Below, piece after piece: positions 58,268-64,000 of a DNA stretch of 64,000 bases (position 1 is the stretch's first letter; each line of letters opens with the position of its first letter). The translations under genes and the position numbers were made by a program. Location: contig CM036215.1 in NCBI GenBank assembly GCA_020631735.1, positions 12,736,346 through 12,800,345 of the forward strand. The letters are read 5' to 3'. This stretch comes from Saccharum officinarum. Its lineage: Eukaryota > Streptophyta > Magnoliopsida > Poales > Poaceae. Under the pieces are notes generated by a model that saw only the letters and a program-made list of their open reading frames with translations, ran no database searches and was not told where the DNA came from.

Positions 58268-60602
58268 TGAAAGGTCCTTGTTTGGTTTTGGTAATTGAGT
58301 GACAATCTTAGGTGGACTAATTGTGTTTATGTGAGATACATAGGTGATTAGTCCACAGGTACATGTGTGTAAGCAACATATGTCATGACGGTGAAAATGG
58401 CTCAGAGTTGTTGCAAAGCTTACACATGTGATGATGAAGGAGCTCATTGCACATGAGACATGACATTGAGTCATGTGATTAAGGTGGAGAAGATCAAGAC
58501 ATGACTTGGCTCGATGGACCAGTTGCAAGTGTGATGGCAAGTCGGAGGCTTTAAAGCGAGGACTGCGTGTGACAGTGAAGCTTGAGCAAGACTTGGCGCC
58601 GATGGACTGACGCAACAGTAAAGGGCAAGTGAAGTAAAGATCGATGAACCAATATGATCACATGATGATATGAAGTGGATCATATCATTGTTGATCGTGT
58701 TGGTACATGTGTTGCATTGATATTGGAGGAGTTGGAGTGGAATGCGCAAGGCAAAGGTATAACCTATAGGGCATTTCATTTCACCGGTCATAGATGTGCA
58801 GAGAAGTTTATGACCGGGTTTAGGATAGATGGTCATACTATCAAGAGGGGCAAACTTATTTGCATATCGGTCATCTAGTGTCACTCGAGTGATCTAACTT
58901 TGCATCGTTGCTAGGATCAAGTGGTGTGACAAGTTAAGTGGCTAACTCATTTGGGAAAATATTTGTGAAAATGCTAACACACTTGCACATGATAGTGAAA
59001 CACTTGTGGTGTTGGCATATTTGCAAAGGAGAAGTCGAACCGTGAAGAAAGGAGGCAAAAACAGGTTCGAGGTGCTGCCCTTGGGGCACCGCCACCCCTA
59101 GGGCGGTGCCCACCTGGCCCCGGTTCTACGCAGTGAAGAAGGGCGTGGCACTGTCACTGACGGTGTGCACCGCCACTGCCTGGGCGGTGCACCATCAGGT
59201 GTTGTCCGATGCCACCGCCGCTTTTTACCCGAGGCTGGTGAACCTGTGTTGGAGCGAAGGGGGTCACCGCCATGCCATGTCTGGTGCACCGCCCCATTTT
59301 TCTAGAGAGGAGGGGAAATGGGGGGCTGGCCTAGGGTGGCACCGCCACCCCCTGTCTGGTGCCACCGCCGCCTGTTCGGTGACCATGGCTAGTCAAACTA
59401 GCCATTGGATTCGACCGTTGGGGGGCACCGCCACCCCTAGGGCGGTGCCACCACCGCCATGTCCGGTGCCCTCACAGAAAGTGCAGCTTTGCTCCAACGG
59501 CTCTATTTGGTATGGGGTCTATAAATAGAGGTGGAGCTCGGGCATTTGGCTGGTTGAGCACCCTTGGAACTGAGTGTCCATGCTTGGGGAGTGCTTGGTA
59601 GCCCTCTAACTCACTTGTGCTTGCAAGAGTGTGATCCGATTGTGAGTGAGTGTGATTCTAGTGCATTGCATCGTGAGGTTGCATCGAGTGGCACTAGGTG
59701 ATCGAGTTGCAAGCTGGTGGTGCTTGTTACTCTTGGAGGTTGCCATCTCCTAGATGGCTTGGTGGCATGATCTCCGTCGAAGCCCACAAGAAGCTTGTGC
59801 GGTGCTCTGGAGAAGAGCTTTGTGAGGGGCATTGTGCTCGCCCCGCGGGAGCCGCGAAGAGCAACTCTAGTAAAGCGTGTCATTGAGCTACCCTCACTTG
59901 TGGGTAGGTTCTTGCGGTGCCCGACGTGCAGGCTTGGCGGGTGATGCCAATCAGCCGCCGAACCACCAAGTGAGCAGTCGACACAACGGGGACTAGCGTG
60001 TTGGCAAGCACGTGAATCTCAGGAGAAAAATCATCATGTCATCCTTGTCTTCCCGTTGGTTTGCATACCCGTTACACAAGCTTGTATTTACTTTCATATA
60101 CATTGCGCTTGTGTAGTTGCTCTTGTAATTAGTTTTGCTTGTGTAGCTTGCTAGTTACCTTCTTGCTTGTGTAGTTAGAAGTAGCTCCTTTGCGTGGCTA
60201 ATTTGATTTTAGTAACCTTGTTAGTCACATTGCTTAGTTTGTGTAGCTAAGTAATTTGCGCTCTCTAATTTGGCTTGTGTAGCCTTGTTATTGAGCATTG
60301 CTAGTGAGCTTAGGAGCTTTGTGCTTTTGGATCACTAGTTGTGTAGGAGCTCTCTCGGTTGGCAAAGTCCTAGTGCATAGGTTTGTGTGACCTTGCCACT
60401 AAAATTGATTAGGTGAGCTCTAGTTAGCTTGGCACCTTAGTTGCATAAATAGGATCTTTGTAAGGTGCTAGAGAACCTAGATAGAGGGGTGTAGTCTTGG
60501 CTAGACCGATAGTTTTAATTCCGTACTTATATCGGTTAGCCAGCGCGATTAAGTTTTAAAAGGACTATTCACCCCTCTCTAGTCCGCCATCTCGACCCTA
60601 CA
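58268..60602 (+). mobile_element. Solo LTR (2335 bp) nested in the copia element
   Basis: TGAAAGGTCCTTGTTTGG to CTCGACCCTACA, flanked by the perfect duplication ACAAG (58263-58267, 60603-60607). Removing it rejoins the copia frame as [21 protein letters not shown] at 59520-59527 is its core promoter. It lacks internal genes. It belongs to the same family as the LTRs at 12366-15717 and 38927-39425. Confidence 0.95.
59050..59480 (+). repeat. GC-rich hairpin-forming modules in the solo LTR
   Basis: GGCACCGCCACCCCTAGGGC followed by GGTGCC occurs at about 59086-59111 and again near 59425-59450, with degenerate GGTGC(A/C)ACCGCC copies between. GGCACCGCC and GGCGGTGCC are inverse to each other. The modules lie 40-470 bp upstream of the TATA box. 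Confidence 0.75.
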
Positions 60603-61207
60603 ACAAGGTGTGTCAATTCTTGCATGCACCAACAACAATTCACTGGAGTGTTGTGAAATGTATATTGCGATATGTGCATGGAACACTGAAGCTTGGTTTC
60701 AGTATAAGACGGTCAAAGTCTACATTGGTGAGTGCATTTTCTGATGCAGATTGGGCCAGGTGTGTAGATGACCGTCGATCTACAGGTGGCTTCACTGTCG
60801 TTTTGGGATCAAACTTGATCTCATGGAGTGCTTGAAAGCAAGCTACGGTGTCATGATCCAGTACCGAAGCTGAGTATAAAGCCTTGGCTGATGCAACAGC
60901 TGAAATGATGTGGGTTCAGAAACTATTGCAGAGCTACGAATCTCACATCCACCAACAGCACGACTTTGGTGCGATAATATCAGTGCAACATATCTAACAG
61001 CTAATCCGGTCTTCCATGCCAGGACTAAGCACATAGAGATTGATTTTCACTTCGTTTGTGAAAGGGTGGCTCAGAAACTTCTAGATGTTCGATTCATTCA
61101 TTCCGGTGATCAATTTGCAGATGGTTTTACCAAACCTATTAATGTGTCAAAGTTGGTTCAGTTTTGGAGCAATCTCAACCTAGTGTCCGGCTAAGATTGA
61201 GGGGGAG

Positions 61208-61399
61208 TGTTAGAGATAGAGTTAGTTCAAGGCCATGCGCCCAGCCATTACTTGGCATGTAATCCAAGTAGATAGTTTGTTGTAGCTTATCTGATGTAAT
61301 CTTGATCTATTGTACAAGCTACGCCATGGGGCATATTCCTGGCCTATTTAAAACGGAACTGAGAGCCTAGGAAGGCATCTCGTTCTCCCAACTTTCACA
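61208..61399 (+). repeat. 3' LTR of the copia element
   Basis: 192 bp, TG...CA, preceded by the polypurine tract and followed by target duplication TTTTG. Confidence 0.92.
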
Positions 61400-61404
61400 T
61401 TTTG

Positions 61405-61690
61405 GACACTAATTAGGAGTATTGGCATAGACTAATTATAAAACTAATTGCACAGATGGAGGCTAATTTGTGAGACGAATCTATTAAGCCTAATTAATCC
61501 ATGATTTGACAATGTGGTGCTACAGTGAACATGTGCTAATCATGGATTAATTAGACTTAATAGATTCATGTCACTAATTAGTCTACTCCTGTGCAATTAG
61601 TTTATAATTAGCTCATGTTTAATCCTCCTAGTTAGCATCCGAACGTCTTATGTGACACGGACTAAACTTTAGCCCGGGATCCAAACACCG
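61405..61690 (+). mobile_element. Tourist-type MITE, right part
   Basis: GACACTAATTAGGAG, ACTAATTGCACAGATGGAGG, TCTATTAAGCCTAATTAATC and the inverted second half ending AGCCCGGGATCCAAACACCG are those of a very common grass MITE. Its two halves are inversely complementary. The left tip lies before the copia element at 54320-54329. Confidence 0.8.
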
Positions 61691-62308
61691 TAGAAGAAGA
61701 CTTAACTCTTTGGTGATTTTTCTCTGCGCGCAAGCTTGCTGGTGCGAACAGTAGAGGGGGAAGGAGCCTTACGGTGTGCAGCCAGGGCTAGGGACATTTG
61801 AAACCTTTTCTAGGACCTACTGTCTTGTGTGAGTGGTGTTGTACACTTGGGTACACTTTCCTCTTCTTGAAATGGCTCACAACTCTCCTGCGCGTTTCGG
61901 GAGAAGAAATAAACTGGCTATCTTCAAGCAAGGTTGACAATACTGACAGATACTTGTTTAAGCCCATCTAAGAGCCAGATGACAGTTTTAATTCTTTGTG
62001 CTGAGAAAGTTTATGCACATGCTAATATGCTGCTGCCACAAAGAACACATAGACATGATTAGGCTATCATAGGTTGTAGCAGTCATAGTAGGTTACTTAC
62101 CTGACAGTGTTAAGAACCGAACTTGCTTCTGAGGTGAGTCAGGATTGACCTTTACACATTGGGAATTCTGAAATACGCCAAGCCTCCCCAACTGGTGACA
62201 TTTGAAACATTGTAAGTGTTAATGATGAGCCCATAAATCAGTTACGAAGCAACATGAATAGAACCAAGAGTTGTATGTATACAAATCATGTAATGAATGA
62301 ATGCCAGA
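61691..62308 (-). other. Non-repeat interval with a possible exon end
   Basis: On the minus strand 62205-62101 is open and reads [19 protein letters not shown] then [11 protein letters not shown], ending at a perfect donor, CAG|GTAAGT (junction 62101/62100). An AG precedes it near 62190. I do not recognise the protein. It may be the end of an exon of a gene lying across the gap, or chance. Confidence 0.3.
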
Positions 62309-62408
62309 NNNNNNNNNNNNNNNNNNNNNNNNNNNNNNNNNNNNNNNNNNNNNNNNNNNNNNNNNNNNNNNNNNNNNNNNNNNNNNNNNNNNNNNNNNNN
62401 NNNNNNNN
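62309..62408. other. Assembly gap (100 N)
   Basis: Exactly 100 N, followed immediately by a third copy of the gypsy segment. Confidence 0.99.
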
Positions 62409-64000
62409 CTTCTCCTGGATGGATGAGGCAGACACGGTGTACTAGACGCTCAAACGTGCCCCTGTCGACGGGGCCAGTGCTCCAAATGCCCATCTTCGAC
62501 TGTGACGCCTCTGGCGCCGGGTCGGCACCAAAACTCCACCAAGATGTCGGGCCATTCGCCATCTTCAGTCACCCGTTCACCGTGCACCACCTCAAACTCG
62601 CGGCCTACAAATGCGAGCTGATCGGCCTCGTGCAGGCCATGTGCCATTGACGACCTTACCTGTGGAGGCACCATTTCCTCGTCTAGACGGATCACTACAG
62701 CCGCAAGTTTTTGCTCGATCAACGCCTTTCCACCGTGCCCCAACATCAGTGGATCAGCAAGCTATTTGGCCTTGATTTTGCTGTGGAGTACCACCTCCGC
62801 CACCTGAACATGGTGGTTGATGCTTTCTCTTACCAAGATGCAGAAGACGACACAACAATGCTCTCTCCGGCCTAACGTTTGGCCTCCTTTGACGACATCT
62901 AGACGGCTGACAGCTGCTCTCTTCGCCTAACTCTCACGCTGCGTCCAACGATGCTCGACGCCTTCTCCAACAGATGTAGGATGGCGAGCTGGGCAAGCCA
63001 TGGCACCTCGATGATAGCCTCCTGCTCCAGGACTCCCGCATCTTCATCATTGAGCACCACGAGCTGCACATTAGGTCCTCTTCTTGGCCCATTCGGTGGG
63101 TCACGAGGGCACCTAGAAGATGCTGCACCGACTGTGGGCCAACTTCTTCATCCCGGCGACACCACCTTGGTACGTGATTTTGTGCGTGCCGGTAGCACAT
63201 GCCAGTGCAACAAGACCGAGCCCTATAGCCAGCTAGTCTCCTGTAGCCCCTCGACATGCCGTCCTAGGTTTGGGCTGACGTTTCGATGGATTTCATCGAG
63301 TGCCTGCCCAAGGTCCATGGGAAGTCAGTCATCCTCACCGTCGTTGACCGTTTCTCCAAGTACACACACTTCATCGCCCTTGGCCACCCGTCCACCTCCA
63401 TGACCGTCGCCTGGGCCTTCTTCGACAGCATCGTTCGCCTCCATAGGTTCCCCACTTTCATCATCAGCGACCGTGACCCGGTCTTCATGGGCTATGTGTG
63501 GCGCGATCTCTTCAAGATGGCGGGCATCACTCTTCACATGAGCACGGCGTTCCACCCATATATAGACGGATGGATAGACGGATGGATAGTCCAAGGTGGT
63601 CAACAAGGTTCTTGCCATGTACCTGCGCTGCTCACTGGGGATAGGCTGCACGTGTGGGTGGATTGGCTCCCGTGTCCGGAGTACTACTACAACACCTCCT
63701 TCCACACGCCTTGTGCACTACACCATTCCTGGTTGTCTATGGAGGCCTCCTTCGCCCCTCCTACCCTACACGGCAGGCACAGCCTGCATGGATGCCATTG
63801 ACCACCTCCTCTATGAGCGGGACGAGTTCCTGACGGGGAGGTCTAGGAACGTCTTCTCTAGGCGTAGCAGGTCACCAAACGCTACAACGGTGCCAACCAC
63901 CGTGACTTGGAGTTTACCGTGGATGACTGGGTCTGTCTACGTCTCCTCCATCGCCTGACGCGCACGCTGGATCCTCGCGCCAAGGGCATGCTCGGGCCCT
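62409..64000 (+). mobile_element. Ty3/gypsy fragment, copy 3
   Basis: Corresponds to 49660-51220: RNase H (FSWMDEADTVY, TAG at 62443-62445, MPIFDCDASGAG), H2C2 region, and integrase [58 protein letters not shown]. The frame breaks at a short repeat of TAGACGGATGGA, and the third catalytic acidic residue (Glu in the S-E-V-V-N motif) is Lys in the SKVVNKVLAMYLRC frame (63590-63630). It keeps about 30 bases near 62905-62942 that copies 1 and 2 have lost. It runs off the window. Confidence 0.86.

Larger units (their letters stand above)
57278..61194 (+). pseudogene. copia RT and RNase H, split by a solo LTR
   Basis: [64 protein letters not shown] and an intact YVDD box at 57926-57937. A TAG at 57676-57678 replaces the Gln of the QNAFLHG motif. 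Beyond YVDD it is frameshifted to [10 protein letters not shown]. The solo LTR then interrupts, and [13 protein letters not shown] resumes at 60603. RNase [35 protein letters not shown] and [12 protein letters not shown]. Confidence 0.9.
54330..61399 (+). mobile_element. Full-length but inactive Ty1/copia element
   Basis: The LTRs are 54330-54507 (178 bp) and 61208-61399 (192 bp), both TGTTAGAGATAGAG...AACTTTCACA. A primer-binding site TGGTATCAGAGCC (initiator-Met tRNA type) starts at 54508 and a polypurine tract GATTGAGGGGGAG precedes 61208. The flanks GTTTG (54325-54329) and TTTTG (61400-61404) are a 5-bp duplication with one change. Order is gag, protease, integrase, RT, RNase H. The LTRs differ by roughly 17-19 substitutions plus an approximately 14-base indel, so the insertion is old. 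A 2335-bp solo LTR interrupts the region between RT and RNase H. Confidence 0.93.

Overview
The window looks like nuclear DNA of a grass, most likely of the sorghum/sugarcane/Miscanthus/maize group. This is inferred from spliced plant genes, GC-rich monocot-type coding fragments, grass MITE families and several large LTR families. Three 100-base runs of N (16898-16997, 38827-38926, 62309-62408) mark joins of unknown size in a draft assembly. Only two genes look intact: an R2R3-MYB gene of the MYB98/115/118/119 clade (18479-21819, minus, three exons) and an intronless F-box gene (23314-24594, minus). Nearly everything else is mobile DNA, often nested, plus broken pieces of host genes.

Layout. 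1-3291: a decayed Ty3/gypsy chromovirus (minus) inserted in exon 2 of a SEC11 signal-peptidase gene, whose exon 1 and start lie at 3875-3953. 4187-5000: a Mutator-type MITE with a 9-bp target duplication. 5093-5830: PIF/Harbinger transposase remnant and an (AT)n tract. 5915-7674: a two-copy tandem repeat whose second copy gained a LINE tail and a MITE. 7706-8450: fragments of an NFD4-like transporter and of the sterol reductase DWF1 side by side. 9568-12365: a Ty1/copia remnant. 12366-16897: the 3' end of a large LTR element, with another solo LTR inside. 17104-18192: a probable TIR element. 18479-24594: the two host genes, with a hAT element inside a MITE inside the MYB intron. 25556-26493: a hAT-type element with perfect 8-bp target duplications that carries the start of a GTP cyclohydrolase I gene.

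27190-51927: an approximately 11-kb block (LINE with nested solo LTR, AT-rich spacer, gypsy element) present twice in direct orientation. The copies are nearly identical and meet at an N gap, so this is either a recent tandem duplication or two haplotypes placed end to end. 52349-52977: a very-long-chain 3-oxoacyl-CoA reductase (KCR) pseudogene. 53025-53798: a Mutator-type element with a GC-rich core. 54330-61399: a complete but dead Ty1/copia element interrupted by a 2335-bp solo LTR (58268-60602). 62409-64000: a third copy of the gypsy segment, after the last gap.

The genes do not form a pathway. The coherent story is repeated insertion, gene-fragment capture and decay, much of it readable from target-site duplications and uninterrupted sister copies. 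I found no RNA gene, CRISPR array or convincing new functional system.
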